Below, one piece after another: positions 43,827-54,289 of a stretch of DNA of 64,000 bases. The notes beneath the pieces are model-generated. The model made no database searches. It saw only the letters and a list, made by a program, of their open reading frames with translations, and was not told the DNA's origin. The DNA lies in the NCBI RefSeq assembly GCF_004770905.1, contig NZ_RQHT01000014.1:1240001-1304000 (forward strand). The letters are read 5' to 3'. The translations under genes were made by a program, and so were the position numbers. Source of the DNA: Leptospira bandrabouensis. GTDB lineage: Bacteria > Spirochaetota > Leptospiria > Leptospirales > Leptospiraceae. Numbering within the stretch: the first letter of the stretch is position 1; the number at the start of each line of letters is the position of its first letter.

Positions 43827-44855
43827 TCAATAGGGCAGTGATTGATATTTTACAGTATCAGAACCAGCAGACATAAAAGCTAACTTTGTACCGGTTTCTG
43901 CATAGGCTGAGATAGTTTCCAAAAACCCAGATGCGGTTACCATAAATGTTTCATTCGGTCCCACGAGTTTTTGGAATTCAGGAAAGTAAATAGAACCAGA
44001 AATGGTATAAAAAATTCCGAAAGTCACAGGGTCACCTAATTTTGAAAAGGTGAAATTCTGCGCCTGGTTGAACTCCCAAGATTCCAATCGAAATTTATCA
44101 TTGGAAGTAAAAAGATATCTTGGAAAAGGATGGTATGTGATGAGTTGTTTTATTTGTTTTTCGGAACCATCTGATTTTTGAAAATTTAAAACAGCGAGAG
44201 CTTTTTCTAAATGTAGTTCTCTTGGATTTCCATCATCCCCCAATCGTCCATAATCGTACACTCTGTACGTGGAATCTGAGGACTGTTGTACTTCCAATAG
44301 TAAAACACCACCACCTATCGCATGAATGGTTCCTGGGTTTAGAAGGAATACATCACCTGGTTTGACTTTCCATTTACGTAGTACAGTCTCTCCTAAATTT
44401 TGTTTTACTAAAGTTTCGTATTCTTCTCGGTTTGTGTGGGTATCAAAACCAACTACAAGTTCTGCTCCGGGATCAGCGCTTAAAACGTACCAACATTCCT
44501 TTTTTCCATTCGATTTGGGATCATATTTGAGTGCATAATCGTCATCGGGATGGACTTGGACGGAAAGTTTTTCTTTGGCGTCTATGACTTTTACGAGTAA
44601 TGGTAATCCAGATTTGGCAAATGGTTTTCCGAGAACTTGATCTGGTGCTTTTCGGATAAGTTCTGTTAGTGGGGTATTCTCAAACTCTTTATTTTTGATA
44701 GGAGAAATGTCCGATCCGTAAACTGAAACTTCCCAGGATTCCCCAATGGATCCTTCTGGAATTTTACGACCAAGAGAAGTTTCGAGTTTTCTTCCTCCCC
44801 AGATTTTTTCCTTATAGAGGGGGTTTACAAATAGAACTTGAGGAATCTTCTCCAT
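43827..44855 (-). CDS. manA: Mannose-6-phosphate isomerase (type I)
   Basis: 342 residues, a zinc-dependent bicupin. Ligands are visible in VQVHPDDDYAL, in the Glu of KKECWYVL and in the His of NPGTIHAIGGG; the Arg of STYRVYDYGR is the family's catalytic residue. It interconverts fructose-6-P and mannose-6-P, feeding GDP-mannose and surface glycans. An AAGGA ribosome site precedes the ATG. The J-domain gene ends 11 bases upstream on the same strand, so the two are likely co-transcribed. Confidence 0.9.
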   Translation of the reverse strand: MEKIPQVLFVNPLYKEKIWGGRKLETSLGRKIPEGSIGESWEVSVYGSDISPIKNKEFENTPLTELIRKAPDQVLGKPFAKSGLPLLVKVIDAKEKLSVQVHPDDDYALKYDPKSNGKKECWYVLSADPGAELVVGFDTHTNREEYETLVKQNLGETVLRKWKVKPGDVFLLNPGTIHAIGGGVLLLEVQQSSDSTYRVYDYGRLGDDGNPRELHLEKALAVLNFQKSDGSEKQIKQLITYHPFPRYLFTSNDKFRLESWEFNQAQNFTFSKLGDPVTFGIFYTISGSIYFPEFQKLVGPNETFMVTASGFLETISAYAETGTKLAFMSAGSDTVKYQSLPY

Positions 44856-44866
44856 CGATTTCCTTT

Positions 44867-45574
44867 TTAGACAGTACTCTTTGCTCGTAAAGGGATATTT
44901 TTGTGTATTAAGAGTTTCACGCGGAGGTATTTTTTCTTAAAATGGGTAAAAGAATCGGGGCGGAATTTGGAAAGATCAAATTCAAAAACCTTTCCCTGGA
45001 CTAGGGCCGATTTGGGAAATTCGACCTTTAGATTCCTGTAACCTTTGTAACTGCCTCGTCCATTGCAAGCAGGACAATGCGGGTCACCACCCATACAATC
45101 CCGACAGACTATTCTTACCGTTAAGGGGATGACAGCAATCACTGGTCGTATGATTTCTGATTCTTTTAAATCAATGATCAAATCGTAATCGATTCCTGTA
45201 ACTTTACGTCTATCTTTGTTACGAAAACCTTTCCTCATTAATCCCCGTTTGGCGAGCTCTAAAATTCCGGTAGTGAATCGAACACGAGAGACTGGAAGTA
45301 CAAAGGGATGTTCTTCTAATTTGCGTTTTAAAAATTCACGAGCATAGTTTTTCCTAAATTCTTCATCGTAACGTTTTCGTCCTTCACCCGTTAAGGTTTG
45401 GTAAGCAAAATAGAGGTTTTGGAATTTTGAATAAGATCCTGTGTGCGGATTGTCCGGATGGAATTGTTTGACCAAATGACGGAAAGAGGATTTAATCTCT
45501 TCCGTCGTGGCACCAAAAGGAATCTCTAGGACTTCGTAAAGGTTGGTAGGTTCTGGTGGTATGGATAAACTCAT
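44867..45574 (-). CDS. J-domain protein with a reduced DnaJ-type zinc-finger
   Basis: 235 residues. An N-terminal J-domain (about 11-70) has the HPD motif in KQFHPDNPH and would stimulate a DnaK-type ATPase. After a basic middle part comes CRDCMGGDPHCPACNGRG, only two of the four CxxC repeats of DnaJ. A DnaJ C-terminal-like strand region follows, but it is short; a full DnaJ has about 370 residues. This is a cytoplasmic co-chaperone of specialised type. It sits between manA and a secreted-protein gene, with 11- and 15-base gaps. Confidence 0.8.
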   Translation of the reverse strand: MSLSIPPEPTNLYEVLEIPFGATTEEIKSSFRHLVKQFHPDNPHTGSYSKFQNLYFAYQTLTGEGRKRYDEEFRKNYAREFLKRKLEEHPFVLPVSRVRFTTGILELAKRGLMRKGFRNKDRRKVTGIDYDLIIDLKESEIIRPVIAVIPLTVRIVCRDCMGGDPHCPACNGRGSYKGYRNLKVEFPKSALVQGKVFEFDLSKFRPDSFTHFKKKYLRVKLLIHKNIPLRAKSTV

Positions 45575-45589
45575 TCCACCCTCATTGGT

Positions 45590-46309
45590 TTATGGTTCTT
45601 GGAAATCTCCGCTGACTGAAACTTCCAATATCGATTCAGAAACCATTCTAGTTTCTAAACTCCCTTTTGCTTGGATGTATCTGTCGATGGTTCTTGCTAC
45701 TTCGCGGAGTCTGTCGCGGTAAGCGGTTGCTAATCGTAGACGTTCCCAAGGACTTTGGATTTTTTCTAACTCAAAATTTAAGGTATTGTCGTCAGCATTA
45801 GTAACAGTACGAACCGAAAGTGTAAGTCCTTTGACTCCACCGCTTGTATTATTTTTTAATTCACGGTAAGTAGTGACAGGATCTTTTCCTTTTTCACTTA
45901 GCGATTTTCTGGACCAAAAAGAAATTTCATCTAAAGAGAATCCACCACCTTCTGCTCCACCGCCACCTTTCAACTTCATCACAAAACGGCTATGTAATAC
46001 ATAACGTGGTTCAAATGGAAGGTGGATTTCCCTTGCATTGGTCACTTGACCATAACGACTGTCTTTGATTTTTTTTTCGAAACTAAGGAACTTAACCTTT
46101 TCATTGATCACAGCGTGGTAATCATCCACTTCTTTACCAATTCTTTCGATCTTTTGTTGTTGTTTCGCATTGTACGGGATGAGAGCGATACTTCCATCTG
46201 GATTTAACTTTTTAGAATCTGCTTGGCTAACAGGTTCATTTTTTTCATCCGCGGCAAAAAGGCCAACGGTGAGTAGGAAGGATAAAATTAGGACAAACGA
46301 GATACGCAT
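45590..46309 (-). CDS. Exported protein, unknown function (J-domain/manA operon)
   Basis: 239 residues from the ATG at 46309, with GGGAG five bases upstream; a TTG at 46321 in the same frame is less likely. A signal peptide (LLTVGLFA-AD) is followed by a charged mature protein with a Gly-rich loop (KLKGGGGAEGGGF) and a helical region (RLRLATAYRDRLREVARTIDRY). No cysteine is present. No family was recognised. As the first gene of a three- or four-gene minus-strand run it could be an envelope protein whose folding or modification its neighbours serve, but that is conjecture. Confidence 0.65.
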   Translation of the reverse strand: MRISFVLILSFLLTVGLFAADEKNEPVSQADSKKLNPDGSIALIPYNAKQQQKIERIGKEVDDYHAVINEKVKFLSFEKKIKDSRYGQVTNAREIHLPFEPRYVLHSRFVMKLKGGGGAEGGGFSLDEISFWSRKSLSEKGKDPVTTYRELKNNTSGGVKGLTLSVRTVTNADDNTLNFELEKIQSPWERLRLATAYRDRLREVARTIDRYIQAKGSLETRMVSESILEVSVSGDFQEP

Positions 46310-46427
46310 ACGAACTCCCAAGTAGTAGACTCTATATATATTTTCGACTTTTGAAATGAAATCATTAATTTGTTAAAAATAAGGTTGATAAAAAACGCAA
46401 AAACCCGAGCCTAGCGGTAGGTCTTCT

Positions 46428-46772
46428 ATGGAAATCAATCTGAAAAAAAATGCCGACGCTTATGTGATCAGCATTTCTGGAAGTTTGGACATTTATACTT
46501 CCCTGGATTTTAAAAACTTCCTGGAAACCAATGTTCCGAGCCAACCCACTGAAAATCTGCACGTCATCATCAATTTAGAGAAACTCAATTATATTGATTC
46601 CTCTGGAATTGGCATGCTCATCAAGCAGCTGAATTATGTCCAGGAACTCAAGGGAAAGTTCTCCATCGCCAATATGAAACCAGCGATTGAAAAGGTTTTT
46701 AAAGTGGCAGGACTTACCAGTTACTTCCAAACCATTGGCGAAGACGAATACCGCGAAAAATACGCAGTTTAG
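46428..46772 (+). CDS. STAS-domain anti-sigma factor antagonist
   Basis: 114 residues, a single STAS domain of the SpoIIAA/RsbV kind. The phosphorylation site lies in LEKLNYIDSSGIGML, where the Ser next to Ser-Gly is the likely target. Such proteins free sigma factors or other targets by binding a partner kinase when dephosphorylated by PP2C phosphatases. The membrane SpoIIE-phosphatase encoded at 533-2509 is one candidate partner among several a genome would hold. Confidence 0.88.
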   Translation: MEINLKKNADAYVISISGSLDIYTSLDFKNFLETNVPSQPTENLHVIINLEKLNYIDSSGIGMLIKQLNYVQELKGKFSIANMKPAIEKVFKVAGLTSYFQTIGEDEYREKYAV

Positions 46773-46781
46773 TATTTCGTT

Positions 46782-47342
46782 TTAGTCTCGCGTTTCTAGT
46801 CGATTTTCTAAGATAAAAGCATCCCAAATCCCCCAAAACCTCCCAAGTGAGTTGTGACTAGGCACTAAATCAACGTAAATCTTTCCATTTGGGTATTCGG
46901 AAGGTTCTAAAGGAATTTCTACAGGATTGGTGAAACTCTGGTTTCGATCCACATATACAGAAATTTTGGGCCTTCCATTCACAACAATGTTTAGTTTCCT
47001 TGGTTTGAATTTGGAACCCTTTAGGGGACGATACCGAGTGAGATCCAAATACAGGTAAACTGTCGATTTAGAGACCACCTGTTTTTCTAATAAGAATGGG
47101 AGTCCAGTTTCAGGTACCATTCGGCAAATATAATCTTGGAGTCCTAAGTGAGGTGCATCTGGTTCTAACTCATAGGATTGGTAGAGGGCCCATGTTTTTA
47201 ATTCGGGAAAGGTGGCCACGTCTTCTGGCAATTGACCTTCTTCGATTCCAAATTCTTGTTTGGGGATAAGGGAGTCGGATGCGAACATCGAAGCAAAGTT
47301 TGATAAAAAGATTGCCGTAAGGAGAAGGATTCGTAGTTTCAA
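46782..47342 (-). CDS. Exported protein, unknown function
   Basis: 186 residues from the TTG at 47342, which has AGG eight bases upstream; a GTG at 47351 lacks a ribosome site. A signal peptide (about 1-22, MFA-SD) precedes a mature domain with beta-strands (STVYLYLDLTRYRPL, KPRKLNIVVNGRP, KISVYVDRN) ending in LGRFWGIWDAFILE, like a carbohydrate- or ligand-binding sandwich. No family was recognised. It is divergent from ribF. Confidence 0.6.
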   Translation of the reverse strand: MKLRILLLTAIFLSNFASMFASDSLIPKQEFGIEEGQLPEDVATFPELKTWALYQSYELEPDAPHLGLQDYICRMVPETGLPFLLEKQVVSKSTVYLYLDLTRYRPLKGSKFKPRKLNIVVNGRPKISVYVDRNQSFTNPVEIPLEPSEYPNGKIYVDLVPSHNSLGRFWGIWDAFILENRLETRD

Positions 47343-47387
47343 TGGAAGCACCTAGTACAAGTATCGGAAAACGAGACAAGTCCCCCT

Positions 47388-48320
47388 TTGAAAATTATTC
47401 GCTCTTTAGAATTGATCCAAAACGAGTTTCAAAAAGGCTCCTCTTTGACACTCGGCAACTTTGATGGAATCCACGTGGGTCACCAGACCTTACTCTTACG
47501 GACTGTGGAGAAAGCTAAGGATTTAGGACTTCCCTCCGTCGTTGTCACTTACTTTCCCAATCCATCTGTAGTTCTTGGAAAAAAACCTAATTTCAAATAC
47601 TTATCTTCGGAAACAGAAAAAGAGGAACTCATCCGTGGGTTTGGGATCGACTACTTGGTTGTTTTGGATTTTACCTTAGAACTTTCAAAAATGTCTGCGG
47701 AAGATTTTTTAGAAAAGATTATGATCCAAACTTTGAATGCAAAACATATCGTCATTGGTTATAATCATTTTTTTGGAGCAGAACGTCGTGGTGATTTTAC
47801 ATTACTCGATGCAAATAAAACTAAATATGGTTATGCGGTAGAATTAAAAGAAGCAGTTCTAAAAAAGGAAAGTAAAATTTCCTCTTCCCTCATCCGAGGA
47901 TTTTTGGAAAAAGGGGAGATGGAAGAAGCAAAAATTCTTCTTGGAAGAAATTATCATATAACGGGTGTTGTGTTTGAAGGTGCCAAACGAGGTAGGACCA
48001 TTGGGTTTCCCACAGCCAATATCAAAGTTCCTGAAGACAAACTTTTGCCATCTATCGGTGTTTATGCTTGTTTTGCGAAGTTTGATGGCCGTGACCACAA
48101 AGGAATGGTCAACATTGGTCACAATCCCACCTTTGATGGAATCGGATTACATGTGGAAGTCAATGTTTTTGATTTTGATGGTAATTTGTACGGAAAAGAT
48201 GTAGAATTAGAAATTGTTAGTAAAATCAGAGATGAGAAAAAATTTAGTGGTTTGGAAGAACTGAAAAACCAACTAACAAACGATAAAGAAGAGAGTGTCC
48301 GTATCTTAAATTTTAACTAA
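47388..48320 (+). CDS. ribF: Bifunctional riboflavin kinase / FAD synthetase
   Basis: 310 residues. The N-terminal nucleotidyltransferase has TLGNFDGIHVGHQTLL (GxxxGH class) and YNHFFGAERRGD, followed by SSSLIRGFLEKG. The C-terminal riboflavin kinase has GAKRGRTIGFPTANI and HNPTFDG. It makes FMN and FAD from riboflavin. The start is TTG 47388 (MKIIRSLEL), which fits the family N-terminus. Its last 15 bases overlap the convergent coiled-coil gene. No FMN riboswitch is visible upstream. Confidence 0.9.
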   Translation: MKIIRSLELIQNEFQKGSSLTLGNFDGIHVGHQTLLLRTVEKAKDLGLPSVVVTYFPNPSVVLGKKPNFKYLSSETEKEELIRGFGIDYLVVLDFTLELSKMSAEDFLEKIMIQTLNAKHIVIGYNHFFGAERRGDFTLLDANKTKYGYAVELKEAVLKKESKISSSLIRGFLEKGEMEEAKILLGRNYHITGVVFEGAKRGRTIGFPTANIKVPEDKLLPSIGVYACFAKFDGRDHKGMVNIGHNPTFDGIGLHVEVNVFDFDGNLYGKDVELEIVSKIRDEKKFSGLEELKNQLTNDKEESVRILNFN

Positions 48321-49070
48321 GTGGTATAATTTTCCTTTTCGTTTGATTTTCCCTAAAATTTGTCCGTTTGTTGAATCCTTTTCTATCAATCCTTCTAAAG
48401 ATGTTTTGGATACGGCCCAATCTTCTTTTAGCTCATCAAAATAAAATCCATGTTCCTTTTTTGATGAGTCTTTCATTAAAAGTACATTTTTTTGTTTTTT
48501 TTCGCCTTCTTCCATAAGTACAAACCCAGGTCCTGGAAATAAAGGTACGAATTTTTCTTTGATACGTAATTGTTTTTTAAAAGCAGGAATGTCACGGAGA
48601 ATACGATAATTTTTTTTAGGGATTAAAAAGTTTACACCTTCTAACACATAACAAATAAAAATTAACTTACCTTTAAGATCTTGTGATGAAGTTCGAATTT
48701 GTTTTTTTTCAGAAAGGCGATTTGCAATGCGATTAATTCTATTTTTTAAAGCGGAATCCAAAAACTCAATTTTATCTTCAGATTTAATTTTTTCTAAGAT
48801 ATGGAAAAGTGTATCAAATTCTTTTTGTTTGTATTCGTTTTTGATTTTGAACTTTAAAATTTCTGCGTTTAAACGTTTGCTTCTTTGTAAAAAGTAAGGT
48901 GATTCGTTTGTTTCAGAAAGTTGAATCAATTTTTCTGACAACTCAATCATTGAGGAGATATGAATTTTTGATTCCCTTTCGAGTTCTTCCAAACGAATCA
49001 ATTCATTTTCTAATTCGATTTTGGTTTGAAAGAATTCTTCTGCCCCCAATATTTTTTTGGTCGGTTTCAT
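48306..49070 (-). CDS. Coiled-coil cytoplasmic protein, unknown function
   Basis: 254 residues. The N-terminal 130 residues are mostly coiled coil (KIELENELIRLEELERESK and similar). A central stretch (GKLIFICYVLEGVNFLIPKKNY) and a C-terminal beta-rich part (GPGFVLMEEGEKKQKNVLLM) follow. There is no signal peptide or clear membrane helix. It follows rodA by eight bases and is the last gene of the elongation operon's strand run, so it could be a cell-shape accessory, but only position supports that. Confidence 0.6.
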   Translation of the reverse strand: MKPTKKILGAEEFFQTKIELENELIRLEELERESKIHISSMIELSEKLIQLSETNESPYFLQRSKRLNAEILKFKIKNEYKQKEFDTLFHILEKIKSEDKIEFLDSALKNRINRIANRLSEKKQIRTSSQDLKGKLIFICYVLEGVNFLIPKKNYRILRDIPAFKKQLRIKEKFVPLFPGPGFVLMEEGEKKQKNVLLMKDSSKKEHGFYFDELKEDWAVSKTSLEGLIEKDSTNGQILGKIKRKGKLYHLVKI

Positions 49071-49078
49071 CTTGGATC

Positions 49079-50593
49079 TTAGTTTGCAAACTTACGTTTT
49101 TTAATAGATAAAATAATTCCAACAGCAGTCATTGCCATCACTAAATGCGATCCACCATAACTCATAAACGTTAGTGGAACACCTGTTACGGGGAGAAGTC
49201 CAATTACAATTCCGACGTTAATGGCAATATGAAAAAAGATCATAGCAACAATACCTGCGGCAAGAAGAGATCCAAACCTGTCTTTACTTTCAAAACTAAT
49301 TTGGAGTCCACGGAGTGGGATGGACATAAGGAAAAATAATAATAGAACACTTCCAAAAAATCCTGTTTGTTCGGCCCAGGAAGCAAAAATAAAATCTGTT
49401 CCCGATTCGGGAACATGAGGGACACGACCTTCCGTCATCTCTCCGTGAAAGAGCCCTTTTCCAAATACCTTTCCTGAACCTACTGCAGGTTTGGATGCTC
49501 GGAGTTGGTAACCTGCACCTTGTTTGAATTGGTCAGGATTGAGAAATGCAGTAAGACGAATGACTTGGTTTTCACGAAAGGGAATGGATTTGTGAACCGC
49601 AATGGCAGATAAGATGGAGAGTCCCAAAATTCCAATGGTGATGTAGTAGTTTCTTAAGTGTTTGGAACCTCGGGCAATTCGAATAAAAATCATTACCAAA
49701 CTAATGAGGGCAAGTGTTCCACCGAGACCAAACATAAACGCTTCGTTAGATAAAATTTTATATCCGAGACTAGCGTATTCATCTTTCACAATTTCTGATG
49801 CTTCCCGAATCATTTGTAGGTTTTTGGGATTTTCAATTCCAGGTAGAGTTAGGCCAGATACTTTTTTCCCATCTAAAATTAACCAAATTTTACCTTGGAG
49901 TTGGTTTACGATCGATACAAGTTCTACTTTGTTATCTTTGCGAAGTAAATCAATGAGTGGTTGGATGAGGGTTAATTGAGAGTAAGCAAGATACATGGGA
50001 ACCATGAGGGAAATTCCTCCGAAGGTAAGTAGGGATCCCACATGTAAAATATCAGCTCCACCTAAGTATAACATGGTGAATAACATTGGTAAAAAAGATA
50101 CAGCAGTTCCAAAGTCTGGTTGCAGAATGATGAATAACATTGGCACCAAACAAATAATAAATGGAACAATGAGTACTGTTATCTTGTGCATTTCCTTTTC
50201 TTTTAAAACTAAATACTGCCCAAGAAGAATTACGGTTGCTAGTTTAGAAAATTCGGATGCTTGGAGGGTGATGGGCCCAAGTTTTAACCAAGAACGAGCA
50301 CCACGACCGGAAGGAAGGTATCCAATTCCAGGGATCAGTGTTAGAATCAGTAAAACAATCGAAAAGAGATAAATGAAAAGGGCATACGAACCTATCAGCT
50401 GATAGTTGATTCTTGACATAAACCACATGGAGATCAGTCCTACGAAAACAAACGTAAACTGTTTATACCATCGTCCGAGTCCATCGGCGGTGTTTGCTTC
50501 TTGTGTGTATAAAGTTAGGACTCCTGCCATTGCCACTAGGACAACGGAAAAAATTAGAAAAAAATCGAGTTTTTCTGTATTGCGATCAGCCAT
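49079..50593 (-). CDS. rodA: Rod-shape peptidoglycan polymerase RodA, with a large inserted loop
   Basis: 504 residues, a SEDS-family glycosyltransferase. It has about ten membrane helices, the [11 protein letters not shown] and LQPDFGTA motifs (about 97-107 and 158-165), and the C-terminal [14 protein letters not shown]. It is about 100 residues longer than usual RodA because of a mainly hydrophilic insert at about 205-285, between two membrane segments. It polymerises glycan strands for side-wall growth with PBP2. Its ATG overlaps the mrdA stop (TAATG). Confidence 0.88.
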   Translation of the reverse strand: MADRNTEKLDFFLIFSVVLVAMAGVLTLYTQEANTADGLGRWYKQFTFVFVGLISMWFMSRINYQLIGSYALFIYLFSIVLLILTLIPGIGYLPSGRGARSWLKLGPITLQASEFSKLATVILLGQYLVLKEKEMHKITVLIVPFIICLVPMLFIILQPDFGTAVSFLPMLFTMLYLGGADILHVGSLLTFGGISLMVPMYLAYSQLTLIQPLIDLLRKDNKVELVSIVNQLQGKIWLILDGKKVSGLTLPGIENPKNLQMIREASEIVKDEYASLGYKILSNEAFMFGLGGTLALISLVMIFIRIARGSKHLRNYYITIGILGLSILSAIAVHKSIPFRENQVIRLTAFLNPDQFKQGAGYQLRASKPAVGSGKVFGKGLFHGEMTEGRVPHVPESGTDFIFASWAEQTGFFGSVLLLFFLMSIPLRGLQISFESKDRFGSLLAAGIVAMIFFHIAINVGIVIGLLPVTGVPLTFMSYGGSHLVMAMTAVGIILSIKKRKFAN

Positions 50594-52530
50594 TAAAATG
50601 CCTCTTGTTCTACTGGTGCTTCTTCTTCCATTGTTTTAGCACGTGACCTATCTGTTCTTGGGAAAGACCCTGGAGGGAAAGCTGCTTTGAAGACTTCACG
50701 TGCTGCCGGAGCCGCAGATGCAGCACCACCTACTCCGTATTCTACGAACGCAGCAACTAATATTTGTTTTTCGGGAGGTGCATTTACGGGTGCATAGCCA
50801 ATGAACCAAGCGTGGTTCGAAGAGGAAGCACCTCTCCTTCTTGTTTGTGCCGTTCCTGTTTTACCTGCAATTTCTGGAAGTGTTGGTGAGTTGAGAACAC
50901 CAGATGCAGTTCCTGAATATCCTACTAAGTACAATCCTTCTTTGAGTGCTTCCACTGTAGAACGTTTCAAAGGAATGTCTCTTAATATTGTAGGTTCTGT
51001 TTTTTGAATGAGAGAGTTATCTAGAGGACTTCTAATTTCAGATACAATATATGGTTTGTATATTTTTCCATTGTTGACAACTGCCATATAAAAAAGTGCC
51101 ATTTCAATGGGTGTCACAGATATAAAACCTTGTCCGATAGAAAGGTTTACTGTATCTCCATCAAACCACTTGTTACCATAAGTTCTTTTTTTCCAATCGG
51201 AACTGGGAATAAACCCAGTGGCTTCGCCTGGAAGGTCAATGCCGGTTTTTTTGTCTAAACCAAATAACCGTGAGTAGGCGAGAATTGGTTCAGCACCCAA
51301 TTTATAACCTAATTGATAAAAATAAACAGAATTGGATTTTTCTAGTGCTTGTGCTAGATTCAACTCTCCATGATTCTTTTTATCCCAGTTATAAAATACT
51401 TGGTCCGGAACACCTTTAAAGGTTGATTTAAGAGTAAAACTTGCAGGGCAGGAAAAAGTTTGTTTTGGATCAAAATTGATTTTATGTTCACTTTCCATTG
51501 CGGCAAGGCCAACGAGCGTTTTAAAGGTAGATGCAGGAGGGAACCTAGATTGGATTGCTAAATTCAAAAATCCACCATTGTTCGTAACGCGTGTAAAGTG
51601 GTTAGAGCGATCTAGTTTATTTTTGCCAGACAAAATATTTGGGTCATAGGCTGGATTTGATGCCATCGCCAAAACTTCCCCCGTAGTGGCTTTGATAGCA
51701 AGAACCGTTCCTCTCACCCCTTTTAACGCACGATAGGCTGCGATTTGCATATCGCGGTCGATGGTTAAAATTAAATTATTACCGGGAACAGAATGTTCGA
51801 TGACACGTTCTTCTTCAATATTTCCTTCTGTATTTCTTTTTTGGATGCGAAATCCGTCCTGCCCACGAAGGGTAGTATCATAGAGAGATTCGATTCCACC
51901 TTTCCCAATGAGTTGGTAGGTTTTAATTTCTTTTTCTTGTAAATCACTAGTGGTTGGTTTTCCCACATAACCAGTCACATGCGAAAGAGCAGGGCCCATG
52001 TGATACACTCTTGCTGGTGAAGAAACCAAATACACATACCGATTGATATTATCTAGAACGAGGATTCTTTCTTGTTGTTCTCGTGATATTCCTTCTAAAA
52101 GTACAAAAGGTTCACGGGAACGGATTTTTTTTATCAACCGAGAGTCTTGAAGTTCTTTTTCATAATAAACGATGGGGATAGAAAGAGCTTCGCAAAATTT
52201 ATAGATAAAATCTTTTACCTTTCTCGGATCGTTCTTTAATAAACTTGTGTTAAGAATTACATCTAGGGAAGCCGAATTGGATACTAAAGGTTGGCTTGTT
52301 TCTGGTGTGAGAAAATTCCTATCAAAAATATTGCCCCTGTCAGCTGGAATGGATTCACTTCTGCGAACAAAACGTTCTGCCTTTAATGAATTCTCACTTC
52401 CTTGAACAATTTGTAAATTAAACAACTGGAGAATGTAGGCAGTGAGTGTAAATACAATCATCCCCGTAAAGAAATACAATCGTTTACGGAAACTTGCTTC
52501 TAAACGAAACTCAGATGCCGACTGGCTCAT
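50593..52530 (-). CDS. mrdA: Penicillin-binding protein 2 (elongation transpeptidase)
   Basis: 645 residues. An N-terminal membrane helix (about 17-37), a PBP dimerisation domain with RGNIFDRNF, and a transpeptidase domain with catalytic Ser in PPASTFKT (SxxK), SNSVYF (SxN) and AGKTGTAQT (KTG). It is the crosslinking partner of RodA in the elongasome at the inner membrane. The mreD stop overlaps its start by four bases, as expected for a tight elongation operon. Confidence 0.92.
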   Translation of the reverse strand: MSQSASEFRLEASFRKRLYFFTGMIVFTLTAYILQLFNLQIVQGSENSLKAERFVRRSESIPADRGNIFDRNFLTPETSQPLVSNSASLDVILNTSLLKNDPRKVKDFIYKFCEALSIPIVYYEKELQDSRLIKKIRSREPFVLLEGISREQQERILVLDNINRYVYLVSSPARVYHMGPALSHVTGYVGKPTTSDLQEKEIKTYQLIGKGGIESLYDTTLRGQDGFRIQKRNTEGNIEEERVIEHSVPGNNLILTIDRDMQIAAYRALKGVRGTVLAIKATTGEVLAMASNPAYDPNILSGKNKLDRSNHFTRVTNNGGFLNLAIQSRFPPASTFKTLVGLAAMESEHKINFDPKQTFSCPASFTLKSTFKGVPDQVFYNWDKKNHGELNLAQALEKSNSVYFYQLGYKLGAEPILAYSRLFGLDKKTGIDLPGEATGFIPSSDWKKRTYGNKWFDGDTVNLSIGQGFISVTPIEMALFYMAVVNNGKIYKPYIVSEIRSPLDNSLIQKTEPTILRDIPLKRSTVEALKEGLYLVGYSGTASGVLNSPTLPEIAGKTGTAQTRRRGASSSNHAWFIGYAPVNAPPEKQILVAAFVEYGVGGAASAAPAAREVFKAAFPPGSFPRTDRSRAKTMEEEAPVEQEAF

Positions 52531-53042
52531 TGTCTAACCTCGTCTGCATCCAAACGGAAAGCCCAAGAGAATAAAAAGAACAATGCAGGACCAATGAAGG
52601 CATTGTACAATGATACATATAAAAAGGAATAACTTTGGTTCGAATGAAAAAACATCAAAAATAAAAGATAAGTAATGAGTCGGGATAAAAATGTAAATCC
52701 TAGAATATAAATCGTAATGGAAATATAGTTCTCAGTGTAAGAACTTCGCATCACTTTTCCTACAAAATATCCAATGATGGCATAGGAAAAAGAATGAAGT
52801 CCAATTTTGTAGTAAACAATATTGTCTCCACCAATCTCACCACCTAATGCAGTGTCTGTGAGTAACCCACCGAAAAACCCAAGCCATAATCCATAAAGTG
52901 GTCCTTTTCTTAATGCAAAAAAGACAACAAAGATCACCATAAAGTCAGGTCGAATGGCATTTCCTAATTCAAATAGGTTGGATCCATTTAGAAAATGGGA
53001 GAGTAACAAGCCTATGACGATAAATAGTTTGTCTAAAATCAT
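52527..53042 (-). CDS. mreD: Rod-shape-determining protein MreD
   Basis: 171 residues with about five membrane helices and the short hydrophilic loops typical of MreD ([21 protein letters not shown] is the conserved part, given here in pieces of the sequence around residue 50). It anchors MreC and PBP2 in the elongasome. It overlaps mreC and mrdA by four bases on each side, so all four genes are likely translated together. Confidence 0.85.
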   Translation of the reverse strand: MILDKLFIVIGLLLSHFLNGSNLFELGNAIRPDFMVIFVVFFALRKGPLYGLWLGFFGGLLTDTALGGEIGGDNIVYYKIGLHSFSYAIIGYFVGKVMRSSYTENYISITIYILGFTFLSRLITYLLFLMFFHSNQSYSFLYVSLYNAFIGPALFFLFSWAFRLDADEVRQ

Positions 53043-54220
53043 GGTGTTACCTCCTTAGGGCCTTCTTGTGTGGAAGGAGCGGCTGGGGTTGTGGGTGTCG
53101 AATCAGGTGTATTTGTATTCACAGAAGGTTTTGTATATTGAGGATTTCCAAAAGTAGAAGGAAAGTTACCTTGTCTTTTTTCAGGTTCTTTTCCTTTTTT
53201 GTTATAATCTTTTTCTTTAGGAAAATCAATTTCACCAAAATAAGGGCCATCAATTTGGATTGTTTTTTCAGCTGGCCACTCTTCTCTCCATTTTTCAGGT
53301 TGTTTCTTTAAAACAATCACGTGTAATAGTTTATCAAATTCAACAAACGGGCGTAAGATGGCAGTTTTAAAAGATCCATTCCTTGGGCCTTCTTCAATAA
53401 TCGTTCCTACAGGAATTCCTTGTGGGAAGACTCCGGATCCACCGGAACTAAATACAGCTTTTCCAATTTTACTAAACCCTTCCGTAAACATAGTGTTAGC
53501 TGATGTAGGTGGAGGATTCGGTCCCATGGGAAAATTACCAATGGCTTTTGGATCAATGACAATCCCGGCATCAATATAATCTAACAAAACGTCAGTACCT
53601 CGACCACTGTTTCCATTGAGTGAGGCCCAAAGATTGGTTCCTGGTATCGAAACTCCCATGGAAAAGTTGGAGTTGATGATGGGTTGGATGACTGCTGATC
53701 CTTTGGATACGGCAATAATTTTACCAACTAATGCTTCTGTAAATTTCCCTTTTTCATCCAATGCGCGAGCCACAACAGGCATATAAGGTTTGATTCCTAC
53801 TTCAGAACCTTTGTTGATGATGATGGTTCTATAAATTGCATTCAAACGTACACTCAATACTTCCGCCCTTACAGACGGATAATCTAAATGTAAGGGAAAG
53901 TTTAACTCTTGTCTGAGGATGGCATTTTCTGCCTTCAATCTTTCGACATCTTTGGAAAGTTGGCGGTATTCTTCCATGACGTTCAAACAAGAATCGCGTT
54001 CTTCTCTGACTCGTTCGAAAGATTCGAGTTTGTTATAGCTACTTTTGATAAGGGATCCGAAGGAATCAAAGGACCCAGAAAAAAAGTCGCCTACACCCTG
54101 AAAGCTGGCAATCCCTCTTACCATGAAGTTGCCGTTCCAAATTAGGGAAGTAAAGGAAAACAGGAATACGAAGAGTAGGGAAAACAATTCGTCATTTTGA
54201 TTGATGCGATTCCACTTCAT
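53039..54220 (-). CDS. mreC: Rod-shape-determining protein MreC with a Pro/Thr-rich C-terminal extension
   Basis: 393 residues. A short N-terminal cytoplasmic part and one membrane helix (about 14-31) lead to a coiled coil (about 65-105, [19 protein letters not shown]) and the two beta-barrel halves of periplasmic MreC ([15 protein letters not shown], then [13 protein letters not shown]). The last 75 residues are charged then Pro/Thr/Asn-rich, longer than in most MreC. MreC scaffolds PBP2 and RodA. No mreB lies upstream; a 207-residue unknown gene is there instead. Confidence 0.88.
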   Translation of the reverse strand: MKWNRINQNDELFSLLFVFLFSFTSLIWNGNFMVRGIASFQGVGDFFSGSFDSFGSLIKSSYNKLESFERVREERDSCLNVMEEYRQLSKDVERLKAENAILRQELNFPLHLDYPSVRAEVLSVRLNAIYRTIIINKGSEVGIKPYMPVVARALDEKGKFTEALVGKIIAVSKGSAVIQPIINSNFSMGVSIPGTNLWASLNGNSGRGTDVLLDYIDAGIVIDPKAIGNFPMGPNPPPTSANTMFTEGFSKIGKAVFSSGGSGVFPQGIPVGTIIEEGPRNGSFKTAILRPFVEFDKLLHVIVLKKQPEKWREEWPAEKTIQIDGPYFGEIDFPKEKDYNKKGKEPEKRQGNFPSTFGNPQYTKPSVNTNTPDSTPTTPAAPSTQEGPKEVTP

Positions 54221-54289
54221 GGACTTATGTCACATTAATTTTATCGGAAAGAATCTTTCAAGCGAGAATCAATTTTGGCCAATTTTTCA

